This document shows positions 8,703 to 17,496 of a DNA stretch of 64,000 nt, in pieces. A model generated the notes under the pieces. It saw only the letters and a program-made list of their open reading frames with translations, searched no databases and was not told the DNA's origin. The position numbers were made by a program, and so were the translations under genes. The DNA is from Gemmobacter lutimaris (GTDB taxonomy: Bacteria; Pseudomonadota; Alphaproteobacteria; Rhodobacterales; Rhodobacteraceae): positions 1-64,000 of the forward strand of contig NZ_QXXQ01000003.1 of assembly GCF_003570715.1 (NCBI RefSeq), in the 5' to 3' direction. The stretch's first letter is position 1. Every line of letters begins with the position of its first letter.

Positions 8703-9668
8703 CTAGACCACGCCCGCGCGCAGGCAGTCGTGAATGTGGATCAGCCCGACCACCTGTTGCGAGCTCTCGGGGTCCACCACGAAAAGCGAGGTGATCTTGC
8801 GGGCGTTCATTTCGGCCACCGCCTTTTCGGCCAGTGCCTCGGGGCCGATGGTGCGCGGATGGCGTGTCATCACCTGTTCGGCGGACAGCGACAGCAACCC
8901 GTCCATATGGCGCCGCAAGTCACCGTCGGTCACCACGCCGATCAGGTGACGATCTGCGTCGATCACGCCCAGCACGCCGAAGCCCTTCTGGCTCATGACC
9001 AGAAGCGCCTCGCTCATCGGGGTGTCACCGCTGACCAGCGGCAGGTCGGCATGCATCAGATGCCGCACGGTGGCCAGTTTCGCGCCCAGCTTGCCGCCGG
9101 GGTGGAACACGCGGAACTGGTCGGGTGTGAATTGCCGGTGCTCCATCAGCGCTACAGCCAGCGCATCCCCCAGTGCCAAGGTCATGGTGGTCGAGGTCGT
9201 CGGCACGATGCCGGTTTCGCAGGCTTCGGGCGCTGGCGGCAACAGGATGGCCACATCCGACTGCCTGAGCAGGGTCGAACCCGCCCGGCTTGCCACCCCG
9301 ATCAGGGGAATGCTGAACCGCCGCGTATGGGCGATGACATCCGCAAGCTCCGGCGTCTCGCCGGAGTTCGACAGCACCAGTGCCACATCGTCCCCGGTCA
9401 CCATGCCCAGATCGCCATGGCTCGCCTCGCCCGGATGGACGAATTGTGCCGGCGTGCCGGTTGAGGCGAAGGTGGCGGCGATCTTGCGGGCGATATGGCC
9501 GGATTTGCCCATGCCACAGACGATGACCCGCCCGCGTGCCTTCAGGATCAGATCGACCGCCGCGCTGAATGTGCCGTCCAGCGTATCGGCCAGCAGATCC
9601 AGCGCCTCCGATTCGCGGCGGATGACGCGGCGGCCAACGGCCAGAAAATCAGTGGTGGAAGAGGTCAT
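8703..9668 (-). CDS. kdsD: KpsF/GutQ-family arabinose 5-phosphate isomerase (KdsD)
   Basis: A 321-residue enzyme interconverting ribulose 5-phosphate and arabinose 5-phosphate, the first step to Kdo for LPS. The SIS domain (~40-170) has VCGMGKSGHIARKIAATFAS and VLSNSGETPEL; two CBS domains follow (from ~205, HLMHADLPLVSGDTPMSEAL, and ~275, VMTRHPRTIGPEALAEKAV). The Kdo role is supported by the immediate downstream lptC-lptA-lptB. The start overlaps the 3' end of rnd by 20 bases. It could instead serve capsule Kdo, since a KpsS-like gene is 2.4 kb away. Confidence 0.9.
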   Translation of the reverse strand: MTSSTTDFLAVGRRVIRRESEALDLLADTLDGTFSAAVDLILKARGRVIVCGMGKSGHIARKIAATFASTGTPAQFVHPGEASHGDLGMVTGDDVALVLSNSGETPELADVIAHTRRFSIPLIGVASRAGSTLLRQSDVAILLPPAPEACETGIVPTTSTTMTLALGDALAVALMEHRQFTPDQFRVFHPGGKLGAKLATVRHLMHADLPLVSGDTPMSEALLVMSQKGFGVLGVIDADRHLIGVVTDGDLRRHMDGLLSLSAEQVMTRHPRTIGPEALAEKAVAEMNARKITSLFVVDPESSQQVVGLIHIHDCLRAGVV

Positions 9669-10263
9669 TCGGTTCCTCCCAGCCCAGCAGATCGAGTTCT
9701 GCCCGCGTGGGAAGAAAATCGAAACACTTCTGCGCCAGATCCATCCGCCCCTCGCGGATAAGCCGCGCCTCCAGCGCCGCCTTCAGCTTGTGCAGATACA
9801 GCACGTCGGAGGCCGCATATTCCTTCTGCGCCTCGGTCAATTCGGCAGACCCCCAGTCCGAGGTCTGCTGCTGTTTCGAGACATCGACACCCACCAGTTC
9901 TGCCAGCAGGTATTTCAACCCATGCCGGTCGGTGAAGGTGCGGATCAGTTTCGACGCGATCTTGGTGCACCAGACCGGCGCGGTGGTCACGCCGAAGGCC
10001 TTCTGCATCGCCGCGATGTCGAAACGTCCGAAATGGAACAGCTTCAGCACCGCCGGATCGGTCAGCAGGCGTTCCAGATTCGGCGCGCTGGTCTGCCCGC
10101 GCGCGATCTGCACCAGATGCGCATGGCCGTCGCCCGCCGAAAGCTGCACCACGCACAGCCGGTCGCGGCGCGGGTCGAGACCCATGGTCTCGGTGTCGAT
10201 TGCCACAACCGGGCCGAGGTCCAGCCCGTCGGGCAGGTCGTTCTGATGCAGGTAAATCGTCAA
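9649..10263 (-). CDS. rnd: Ribonuclease D, short form (3'-5' exonuclease domain only)
   Basis: A 204-residue DEDD-family exonuclease. Motifs: VVAIDTETMGL (Exo I, DxE), LFHFGRFDIAAM (Exo II) and KEYAASDVLYLHKL (Exo III, YxxxD). It is far shorter than the ~375-residue enterobacterial enzyme because the HRDC domains are absent; such short forms are usual in alphaproteobacteria. I chose TTG at 10263 (MTIYLHQNDLPDG) since GGAGGCGA lies just before it and homology begins there; upstream in-frame residues are arginine/proline-rich and look non-coding. The end overlaps kdsD. Probable role: tRNA 3' trimming. Confidence 0.85.
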   Translation of the reverse strand: MTIYLHQNDLPDGLDLGPVVAIDTETMGLDPRRDRLCVVQLSAGDGHAHLVQIARGQTSAPNLERLLTDPAVLKLFHFGRFDIAAMQKAFGVTTAPVWCTKIASKLIRTFTDRHGLKYLLAELVGVDVSKQQQTSDWGSAELTEAQKEYAASDVLYLHKLKAALEARLIREGRMDLAQKCFDFLPTRAELDLLGWEEPNDLFHH

Positions 10264-10341
10264 TCTCGCCTCCGCTGGCCATATGGGTGGGGGATAGACC
10301 CGCCCGCGCCCGCGGTCAACGCCAGCCCGGCGCCACAAGCG

Positions 10342-10368
10342 AAAAGGCCCCGCCGGGGCGGGGCCTTT
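10342..10368 (-). terminator. Rho-independent terminator of asd
   Basis: A perfect 10-bp inverted repeat, AAAGGCCCCG/CGGGGCCTTT (10343-10352 and 10359-10368), with a 6-base loop. Read on the minus strand it lies about 20 bases after the asd stop and ends in a run of T (CCTTTTCGC), as expected of an intrinsic terminator. Confidence 0.85.
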
Positions 10369-10388
10369 GACGTGTCGTCAGAGACGGA

Positions 10389-11411
10389 TCAGCCTTTCTT
10401 GAGGCAGCGCTTGCCCAGAACCTCGGCAATCTGCACCGCGTTCAGCGCCGCGCCTTTGCGCAGGTTGTCGGACACGCACCAGAAGTTCAGCCCGTTTTCC
10501 ACGGTCGAATCTTCGCGGATGCGGCTGACATAGGTGGCATATTCGCCGACACATTCCACCGGGGTGATGTAGCCACCGGCCTCGCGTTTATCGACGACAA
10601 GGATGCCCGGCGCCTCACGCAGGATGGCTTGCGCTTCCTGCCAGTCCAGCGGTTCCTCGAATTCGACGTTGATCGACTCGGAGTGACCCACGAACACCGG
10701 AACGCGCACACAGGTCGCGGTCAGCTTGATGTTCTTGTCGAGGATCTTCTTGGTCTCGGCGACCATCTTCCATTCTTCCTTGGTCGAGCCATCGTCCAGG
10801 AAGACGTCGATATGCGGGATCACGTTGAAGGCAATCTGCTTGGGATAGACCTTCGGCGCGACTTCCTGACCGGGGACGAACACGCCTTTGGTCTGGTTCC
10901 ACAGCTCGTCCATCGCCTCTTTGCCCGTGCCGGAAACCGACTGGTAGGTCGAGACGACGACGCGCTTGATCTTCGCGCGGTCATGCAGCGGCTTCAGCGC
11001 CACCACCATCTGCGCGGTCGAGCAGTTGGGGTTCGCGATGATGTTCTTGTTCTTGTAGTTGTCCACCGCCTCGGCGTTCACTTCCGGCACGACCAGCGGG
11101 ATTTCCGGGTCGTAGCGATACAGCGACGAGTTGTCGATCACCACGCAACCCTGCGAGGCCGCCTTGGGCGCATAGACCTTCGTTGCATCGGAGCCGATGG
11201 CGAAGAAGGCGATGTCCCAGCCGGTGAAATCGAACTCGGCCAGATCCTTGGTCTTCAAAGTCTTGTCGCCGAAGCTGACTTCAGTGCCCAGCGAATTGCG
11301 CGACGCAAGCGCCACGATCTCGTCCACCGGGAACTCGCGCTCGGCGAGGATGTTCAGCATTTCTTTGCCCACGTTGCCCGTGGCGCCGACGACGGCGACT
11401 CTGTAGCCCAT
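10389..11411 (-). CDS. asd: Aspartate-semialdehyde dehydrogenase
   Basis: A 340-residue NADPH enzyme that converts L-4-aspartyl phosphate to the semialdehyde, the branch point for lysine/diaminopimelate, threonine and methionine. It starts MGYRVAVVGATGNVGKEML, the Rossmann GxxGxxG. The active-site cysteine sits in IANPNCSTAQMVVAL, and VSTYQSVSGTGKEAMDEL is typical of this family. The ATG at 11411 is preceded by GGAGGT; an in-frame ATG 5 codons upstream has no better site. Monocistronic: terminator downstream and 69 bases to the upstream gene. Confidence 0.96.
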   Translation of the reverse strand: MGYRVAVVGATGNVGKEMLNILAEREFPVDEIVALASRNSLGTEVSFGDKTLKTKDLAEFDFTGWDIAFFAIGSDATKVYAPKAASQGCVVIDNSSLYRYDPEIPLVVPEVNAEAVDNYKNKNIIANPNCSTAQMVVALKPLHDRAKIKRVVVSTYQSVSGTGKEAMDELWNQTKGVFVPGQEVAPKVYPKQIAFNVIPHIDVFLDDGSTKEEWKMVAETKKILDKNIKLTATCVRVPVFVGHSESINVEFEEPLDWQEAQAILREAPGILVVDKREAGGYITPVECVGEYATYVSRIREDSTVENGLNFWCVSDNLRKGAALNAVQIAEVLGKRCLKKG

Positions 11412-11480
11412 CGGGGGGACCTCCATTTCACAGAGAAGACGAGGCCCCTTAGCCCAATCCCCCGGCGAGGGAAAGCGCGA

Positions 11481-12098
11481 TCATCGCCGGTGAAGGATAC
11501 GCGGGTCACGCTTTGTCAGTTCGGCCACGAAATCCGCCTCGCCCGCGAAGTTATGGCCCACATCCGCTGCCGTGCGCGGGCCTGACAGCGACAGCGAGGC
11601 GAAGAAGTCAAATCCGTAAAGCCGAAGCTCCGTCAGTGCCGAATCCGCCAGCAGGTCGATCAGCATGATGCCCGTGGTCGGGCCGACCCCCAGTTTCGTG
11701 CGCAGGACATTATAGCGCGGGCGCGGATAGCGGAAGAACCCCGGCTGTGATGCCACCAGCCATGAAATGCGGTGCAGCTTGGGCGACATCCACAACAGGC
11801 GCGGCTGGCCCAGCAGCCGGTGGCGCGCGGCTGGCATGCGAACGGCAAGGCCCACCCAGTCGGTTCGTGTGCCATGCGACCGGGCGGAGGGGATCGGCGC
11901 GGCGTTAATGCGGATCACCAGATCGGCGGTGTCGATCTCGGCCCCGAATGCGCCTTCCGCCAATGCGCGCGCATTGCCGACCAGCGCGACGCGCTTGCCT
12001 GCCAGCGGGGTCAGCAATTCGGCTTCGGGAATCGAGGCGGCCTGAAAGGCCGCATCATTCCGGCCGTATTTGGCAATCAGGTAGCCCAGCCGGTTCAT
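11481..12098 (-). CDS. Sialyltransferase-like glycosyltransferase (GT29 type)
   Basis: A 205-residue protein with the three sialyl-motifs of GT29 in order. Motif L: VALVGNARALAEGAFGAEID then TADLVIRINAAP (37-68), followed by GTRTD as in eukaryotic enzymes. Motif S: GVGPTTGIMLIDLL with LYGFD (137-164). Motif VS: H182-x4-E187 in VGHNFAGEADF. GT29 enzymes use CMP-sialic acid; whether this one does is unknown, and no sialic-acid genes are in the window. The start overlaps the stop of the KpsS-like gene as ATGA, so the two are translated together. There is no signal peptide, unlike the Golgi enzymes. Confidence 0.7.
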   Translation of the reverse strand: MNRLGYLIAKYGRNDAAFQAASIPEAELLTPLAGKRVALVGNARALAEGAFGAEIDTADLVIRINAAPIPSARSHGTRTDWVGLAVRMPAARHRLLGQPRLLWMSPKLHRISWLVASQPGFFRYPRPRYNVLRTKLGVGPTTGIMLIDLLADSALTELRLYGFDFFASLSLSGPRTAADVGHNFAGEADFVAELTKRDPRILHRR

Positions 12099-13222
12099 TC
12101 CCGTCCTCCGGCCGCGCGGGCCTCGGCCAGTTTGGTGGCGAAGGCGGGTCGGTCAAAGCTGGGTGGCTGGCCGGGTTCGTGGCTGAAATGCGGATAATAG
12201 ACCTCTGCCAGCCATGCCACGAAGGCCGCGCGCAAGGCTTCGTCATAGCCCAGCGCCTCGGGTGCCGCGAACAAGGCGTTCAACGCCTCTTGCCCCCCGG
12301 CATGCTGCACCAGTCCGGGCAGGTTGAAGAAGGCCTGGCCCAGCGTCACCACCGGCCGGTCATGAAAGAATGCCTGCAACCCCATCGAGGAGTTCAGCGT
12401 CACCACCCCGCGCGCGGCCGCAAGCTGGGCGAAACTGTCGGTCGCATTGTCCACCACCACTCGTCCGGTCGCCAGCAGCGGCTCCAGCAGCGGCCCCAGC
12501 GCCTGTTTGGCAGAAGGGTGTTCCTTCACCCGCAGGTGCCAGCTCTCGGGCAGATGCGGCACGGCCTGCGTCAGCGCGGTCAGAAACCCGCCCATCCCGC
12601 CGCACCATCCGGCGAACAGCCGGACCTGACTGTCATCGGGCACCTGAAGCGGGCAGAACAGGAAAGGCGTATCCGGCAGGCCATCGGCCCCGGCCTGCCC
12701 CACATCGGCGCGACGCGAGGCGCGTGCGCTGAGGCCCGCACCCGCCTCGCGCCAGCGATGGGTTTCATGCAGCGCGGCCCAGGCGCGAAAGAATTCGGGG
12801 TCCTGTGGAACGCTGCTTTCGGCATTCACCCCTGCCGGGTCCAGCGTGATCCGTCCTGGCAGCGGGGCAAGCTCGGCATGCAGCACCGGCGCCCCCGCGT
12901 CGCGGGCGCCCTGAAGCCAGGCCATGCGCGAGCCGGTCAGCCCGTTCCATGCCACGGCAACCCGGTCGGGGTGCGCGGTGAAATAGCTGCGCGCCCAGTT
13001 GTATTGCCCGCGCAAAAGCTGTCGCTTCAGCCAGCGCATCACGGGTCCGCGCGGCTGGCGCTTCGCCCGCGCCAGCGCAGTAGCCACGCGTGCCTCGGTC
13101 TCGGGCCAGTCGCGGAAGCGCAGCGGGGCGAAGGGCAGGCGGTGGGCTTCGCCTTCCACCTGCGCAAGGGCGGCAAAGACTGCCTCTTTCCGGGCGTTGT
13201 ATTCAGCGGGATAGACGATCAT
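12095..13222 (-). CDS. Capsule polysaccharide biosynthesis protein (KpsS/KpsC-like, Capsule_synth family)
   Basis: A 375-residue protein of the family that includes the beta-Kdo transferases KpsS and KpsC, which build the Kdo linker of lipid-anchored capsules. The best signal is near the C-terminus, GVVTLNSSMGLQAFFHDRPV followed by TLGQAFFNLPGLVQ, the conserved nucleotide-sugar pocket. Shorter motifs are HLRVKEHPSAK and VAVAWNGLTGSRM. There is no signal peptide. It begins a two-gene unit with the GT29-like gene (ATGA overlap), 51 bases after the convergent-side MFS gene. Donor sugar cannot be read from sequence. Confidence 0.72.
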   Translation of the reverse strand: MIVYPAEYNARKEAVFAALAQVEGEAHRLPFAPLRFRDWPETEARVATALARAKRQPRGPVMRWLKRQLLRGQYNWARSYFTAHPDRVAVAWNGLTGSRMAWLQGARDAGAPVLHAELAPLPGRITLDPAGVNAESSVPQDPEFFRAWAALHETHRWREAGAGLSARASRRADVGQAGADGLPDTPFLFCPLQVPDDSQVRLFAGWCGGMGGFLTALTQAVPHLPESWHLRVKEHPSAKQALGPLLEPLLATGRVVVDNATDSFAQLAAARGVVTLNSSMGLQAFFHDRPVVTLGQAFFNLPGLVQHAGGQEALNALFAAPEALGYDEALRAAFVAWLAEVYYPHFSHEPGQPPSFDRPAFATKLAEARAAGGRE

Positions 13223-13273
13223 CGGCCTGCCTTTCGCGCCACAAGATAGGGGCGTGGTGCGACAAGGGAAAGC

Positions 13274-14446
13274 TTAGTCCGTGCGATCCTGTGCCAGAAG
13301 GTAGACGGCGCACCCTGCCAGCATGACCAGCGCATAGAACAGAAACAGCGCCTGATAGGGCGCCTCGGGCGGCACGGGTGCCACGGCGGCATGCAGCCGC
13401 CCGGTGATCATCTGCGAAATCCCGACGCTGCCCATGCCGAACAGGTTGATCAGAGTTACCCCGCGTCCCACCAGATGCGGTGGGAAGAAGGCCCGGCCAT
13501 GCGCGACGATCACCGCGAAAGTGGCGCCGGTCAGCCCGATCAGCACCATCAGACCGGGCGTCACCCAGCCCCCGGCTGCGGGCATGGCCCAAAGCGCCAG
13601 AAAGCCGCCAGCGCAGATCAGGTTGCCGGTCAGGATAACGCGCTTGCGCGAGTGGAACAGCCGGTCCAGTGGGCCATAGGCAAAATTCCCGGCCACCATC
13701 GCCAGCCCCATCGCCAGCGTCACCTGCCCGATGCGCGCGGTATCGGCGCCAAAGACATCGGCATAGTAAGGCCCGGCCCACAGCCCGCGCAGCGCGGCGG
13801 GCGGCATATAGGCCACTGACATCATGGCAAGGATCGGCCAGATCGCCGGCATCCGCAGCAAATCCAGCACCGAACCGCGCGCCTGCCCCGCCACCCGTTC
13901 CGGGTCACGCGCCAGCACGGCAACCAGCCCCGCGATGACCAGCGACACGGCCGCCAGCGCCACCAGCGTCTCGCGCCAGCCGAAACTCTCTACCGCCCAT
14001 GCCAGCGGAAGGGAGCCCGCGATATTGCCCAGATTGCCGATGCCGATAACCGCACCCGCCAGCGTTCCGAAGATTGCGGGCGCGTAGGTGCGGGCGAAGA
14101 TGTAATAGGTCGCCATCAAGACGGGCGAACAGCCCACCCCGATCAGCGCCATGGCAAGCTGGATCTGCCATGCGGAGGAGGCGGCTGCGAACACCAATGC
14201 CCCGCCGCCTGCGCAAAGGCCGAACAGAACCGCTGCCGTGCGGCGCGGCCCGATCCGGTCCAGCGCAGAACCGACCGGGATCTGTGCCGCCGCGAAGGTC
14301 AGGAACCACAGGCCCGAGGCGGCGGCCAGATCCTCGGCCCCGATCCCCAGATCGGTTTTCAGGACCGGCGCCATGACCGCAAGGAAGGCGCGGTAGAATT
14401 GGCTTAACACATAGGCGGCGACCAGCGCCGAGATCCCGGCGCGCAT
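13274..14446 (-). CDS. MFS transporter
   Basis: A 390-residue 12-helix major facilitator. It starts MRAGISALVAAYVLSQFYRA and has the loop 2-3 motif in GSALDRIGPRRTAAVLFGLC. ATG at 14446 overlaps the upstream MFS stop as TGATG; longer in-frame sequence lies inside that gene and reads as non-coding. The fold resembles nitrate/nitrite- or sugar-phosphate-type and other anion carriers, but no residue set identifies the substrate. Being translated directly after another MFS gene is unusual and suggests linked transport roles or a heterodimer. Confidence 0.85.
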   Translation of the reverse strand: MRAGISALVAAYVLSQFYRAFLAVMAPVLKTDLGIGAEDLAAASGLWFLTFAAAQIPVGSALDRIGPRRTAAVLFGLCAGGGALVFAAASSAWQIQLAMALIGVGCSPVLMATYYIFARTYAPAIFGTLAGAVIGIGNLGNIAGSLPLAWAVESFGWRETLVALAAVSLVIAGLVAVLARDPERVAGQARGSVLDLLRMPAIWPILAMMSVAYMPPAALRGLWAGPYYADVFGADTARIGQVTLAMGLAMVAGNFAYGPLDRLFHSRKRVILTGNLICAGGFLALWAMPAAGGWVTPGLMVLIGLTGATFAVIVAHGRAFFPPHLVGRGVTLINLFGMGSVGISQMITGRLHAAVAPVPPEAPYQALFLFYALVMLAGCAVYLLAQDRTD

Positions 14447-15681
14447 CAGGCAGCCTGCGGCGCCCAGGGCTTTTCGCGGATCGGCAGATGCACCAGCGCC
14501 GAGAAGGCACCGACCCCGACGCCGATCCACCAGACCAGCGTATAGCCGCCCGTCAGGTCATACATCTTGCCGCCCAGCCAGACGCCAAGGAAGCCGCCGA
14601 TCTGGTGCGACAGGAAGACGAAGCCGTAAAGCGTGCCCATGTAGCGCAGCCCGTAGATATGTGCGACCAGCCCGCTGGTCAGCGGCACGGTTGCCAGCCA
14701 CAGTGCCCCCATGGACAGGGAAAACAGCAACACCGTCGTCGGCGTCATCGGCAGCAGGATGAACAGCGCTGCGATGATGGTGCGCGCGGTATAAACCCCT
14801 GCCAGGAGGTATTTCTTTGTGTATTTCTTGCCCAGCATCCCGGCGGTGATGGTGCCCACGATATTGGCAAGACCAATCACCGCGATGGCAACGGCGCCCA
14901 GGGCCGAGGTCGTCTCGATCCCCATGGCGGCCAGCGGGCCGTTCGGGTCGATCGGGCCGCACATCTCGGTCACGAAGGCCGGGAAATGCGCGGTGATGAA
15001 GGCAAGCTGATAGCCGCAGGAAAAGAACCCGAGGAAGATCATGATATAGGACGGGTCGGTGAAGGCGCGTTTCAGCACCGTGCCAAGGCTTTCCTCCAGC
15101 TCCTGCTTCGTTGCCATCTCGGGCGAGCGCAGGAAGGGCAGCGCCAGCAGCGTTGCCATGATGATGCCCGCGAAGATCAGGAACACCGTCTGCCACGGAA
15201 AGCTTTGCATCAGGATTTCGGCCAGCGGTGCGCCGATCACCTGACCGGCCGATCCGGCCGCCGTCGCAATCCCCAACGCGAGCGAGCGGTTTTCCGGCGA
15301 AGATGCGCGCCCCACCACGGCCAGCACCACGCCAAAGCCGGTGCCAGCGATACCGAAGCCCACCAGCACCTCGTAAAGCTGCATTTCCAGCGGTGTCATC
15401 GCATAGGCCGACAGCACCAGCCCCAGCGCGTACAGCACCGCACCGCCGATGATCGCCTTGCGGTCGCCGAACCGTTCCGCGACCGCACCGAACAGCGGCT
15501 GCCCGATGCCCCAGGCGAGGTTCTGGATGGCGATGGCCAGCGAAAATTCCGCGCGCGGCCAGCCGAATTCCTCGCCAATCGGGATCTGGAACATGCCGAA
15601 ACTGGCCCTCAGGGCAAAGTTCAGCAACAAGATGGCACAGCCTGCAATCAGGACAGGCGTGAAAAGGGGGGCTTTGGTCAT
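14446..15681 (-). CDS. MFS transporter (monocarboxylate/oxalate-formate-like)
   Basis: A 411-residue 12-helix MFS protein: MTKAPLFTPVLIAGCAILLL is the first helix, GAVAERFGDRKAIIGGAVLY the loop 2-3 motif, and GFGIAGTGFGVVLAVVGRAS a typical helix 4-5 region. The large GxxxGxG content and the YGLRYMGTLYGFVFLSHQIG stretch are like monocarboxylate (MCT/OFA) carriers, so an organic acid is a reasonable guess. It leads the two-gene unit; its promoter region carries the inverted repeat at 15742-15756. Confidence 0.82.
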   Translation of the reverse strand: MTKAPLFTPVLIAGCAILLLNFALRASFGMFQIPIGEEFGWPRAEFSLAIAIQNLAWGIGQPLFGAVAERFGDRKAIIGGAVLYALGLVLSAYAMTPLEMQLYEVLVGFGIAGTGFGVVLAVVGRASSPENRSLALGIATAAGSAGQVIGAPLAEILMQSFPWQTVFLIFAGIIMATLLALPFLRSPEMATKQELEESLGTVLKRAFTDPSYIMIFLGFFSCGYQLAFITAHFPAFVTEMCGPIDPNGPLAAMGIETTSALGAVAIAVIGLANIVGTITAGMLGKKYTKKYLLAGVYTARTIIAALFILLPMTPTTVLLFSLSMGALWLATVPLTSGLVAHIYGLRYMGTLYGFVFLSHQIGGFLGVWLGGKMYDLTGGYTLVWWIGVGVGAFSALVHLPIREKPWAPQAA

Positions 15682-15741
15682 CGGCGCGCTCCGGGGTTCG
15701 GTGCAAGGTGATGCGCGCCTGCGGCAGGGTCAATTTGATTT

Positions 15742-15756
15742 TTGTGATCCATACAA
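15742..15756. promoter_or_regulatory. Candidate operator between MFS pair and GH13 gene
   Basis: TTGT-N7-ACAA forms an interrupted palindrome (TTGTGATCCATACAA) in the 213-base divergent gap, about 60 bases before the MFS start. Paired TTGT/ACAA half-sites are used by GntR-family (FadR-type) repressors, which often control organic-acid carriers. No regulator gene is adjacent, so the assignment is only a suggestion. The rest of the gap holds no gene. Confidence 0.3.
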
Positions 15757-15894
15757 TGACCGTTCCTGATGCTTCTGGCAGCGATTTCGCCCTTGCGGCC
15801 ACAATCGGCAGGAATTTATGCCACCCGCTGCCGATGCGGCTTGCCATGCAGGTGGTCCGTCGCGATGTTAGCGCGAACATTTATGGGGTTTCGG

Positions 15895-17493
15895 ATGACG
15901 GATTGGTGGCGCGGCGCGGTGGTCTATCAGATCTATCCGCGCAGCTTTCAGGACAGTGATGGTGACGGCATCGGCGATCTGAAGGGCATTACTGCCCGGC
16001 TGGATCATGTGGCGGGGCTTGGCGTCGATGCAATCTGGCTGTCGCCGGTGTTCAGAAGCCCGATGGCCGACATGGGATATGATGTCAGCGATTATTGCGA
16101 CATCGACCCGCTGTTCGGCACGCTGGAGGATTTCGACGCGCTGGTCGCGCGGGCGCATGATCTGGGGCTGAAGGTCATCATTGATCAGGTGATCAGCCAT
16201 TCGTCGGACCAGCACCCCGCCTTTGTCGAAAGCCGCAAGGACCGCAGCAACCCAAAGGCCGACTGGTATGTCTGGGCCGATCCGAAGCCCGATGGCAGCC
16301 CGCCCTCGAACTGGCTTTCGGTCTTTGGCGGCAGCGCATGGGAGTGGGATTCGCGGCGGCGGCAATATTACCTGCACAACTTCCTGACCTCACAGCCCGA
16401 CTTCAATTTCCACAACCCGGAGGTGCAGGACTACCTGCTGGGCACCATGCGCTTCTGGCTGGAACGCGGGGTCGATGGCTTCCGGCTGGATACGGTGAAC
16501 TACTATTTCCACGACGCGAAGCTGCGCGACAACGGGCCGGAACCGCGGGAGGAAAACATTCCCGCCGTGAACCCCTATGACATGCAGGACCACGAATATT
16601 CCAAATGCCGCCCGGAAAATCTGCCGTTTCTGGAACGGATGCGTGAACTGCTCGACGAATTCGATGCCCGAACCATGGTCGGCGAGGTGGGTGAAGGCCC
16701 GCGCCGCGCCCTGCGCATCATGGAGGAATATACCTCGGGCCACCGGCTGCACATGGCCTATAGTTTCGACATGCTGGGGCCGAAGTTCACGCCTGCGCAT
16801 TTCCGGTCGCGCGTCGAAGGCTTCTTTACCGCCGCACCGAATGGCTGGCCGATGTGGGCCTTTTCCAACCATGACGTGATCCGCCATGTCTCGCGCTGGG
16901 CCGATCATGGGCCGCAGGACGCGGTGGCAAAGCTGGCGGCCGCGATGCTGCTGAGCTTCGAGGGTTCGATCTGCCTCTATCAGGGCGAGGAACTGGGTCA
17001 GACCGAGACCGACATCGAATATCACGAGTTGACCGACCCGCCGGGTTTCCGCTTCTGGCCGGATTACAAGGGCCGTGACGGGTGCCGCACGCCAATGGTC
17101 TGGGACGGCTCGGACCATGGCGGGTTCACCACCGGCAAACCCTGGTTGCCGGTGAAACCGCCGCAACTGGCGCGCAACGTGGCGGCGCAGGGGGCGGGGT
17201 CGGTGCTGGACTGCTATCGCAGCCTGCTGGCGTGGCGCAAAGGCTCGGCGCTGGTGGCCGGGCGCAGCACGTTCTTCGATGTGAAGGCCCCCGTGCTGGC
17301 CTTCCGGCGCGACGGGGCGGAGGGATCGGTGTTCTGCGCCTTCAACCTGTCGGACAAGCCGGTGAGCCTGCCCGTCAAGGGTCTGACTGCGCTGGACGGG
17401 CCGCAGGAGGGGGCAACGCTGGTGGGCGACAAGCTGAGCCTTGCCCCCTGCGGCTGGGTCTGGGCCTCCTGCGACACGGCTGCGCGGGCCTGA
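15895..17493 (+). CDS. Alpha-glucosidase, glycoside hydrolase family 13
   Basis: A 532-residue cytoplasmic GH13 enzyme (oligo-1,6-glucosidase/AglA type) releasing glucose from alpha-glucosides. It starts MTDWWRGAVVYQIYPRSFQD. Calcium/active-site regions: DSDGDGIGDLKGI (20-32), DQVISHSSDQH (97-107), nucleophile Asp199 in GVDGFRLDTVNYY, acid Glu264 in MVGEVGEG, and Asp327 in FSNHDVIRH. The C-terminal beta domain begins near 460. ATG at 15895 is where homology starts; in-frame ATGs at 15865 and 15883 are alternatives. No sugar transporter for alpha-glucosides is beside it. Confidence 0.92.
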   Translation: MTDWWRGAVVYQIYPRSFQDSDGDGIGDLKGITARLDHVAGLGVDAIWLSPVFRSPMADMGYDVSDYCDIDPLFGTLEDFDALVARAHDLGLKVIIDQVISHSSDQHPAFVESRKDRSNPKADWYVWADPKPDGSPPSNWLSVFGGSAWEWDSRRRQYYLHNFLTSQPDFNFHNPEVQDYLLGTMRFWLERGVDGFRLDTVNYYFHDAKLRDNGPEPREENIPAVNPYDMQDHEYSKCRPENLPFLERMRELLDEFDARTMVGEVGEGPRRALRIMEEYTSGHRLHMAYSFDMLGPKFTPAHFRSRVEGFFTAAPNGWPMWAFSNHDVIRHVSRWADHGPQDAVAKLAAAMLLSFEGSICLYQGEELGQTETDIEYHELTDPPGFRFWPDYKGRDGCRTPMVWDGSDHGGFTTGKPWLPVKPPQLARNVAAQGAGSVLDCYRSLLAWRKGSALVAGRSTFFDVKAPVLAFRRDGAEGSVFCAFNLSDKPVSLPVKGLTALDGPQEGATLVGDKLSLAPCGWVWASCDTAARA

Positions 17494-17496
17494 GCC

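Noticed and set aside
14558-15880. A 440-residue open frame overlapping the MFS gene
   Set aside because: Another frame of the same strand, with low-complexity Arg/His content and no hydrophobic pattern.
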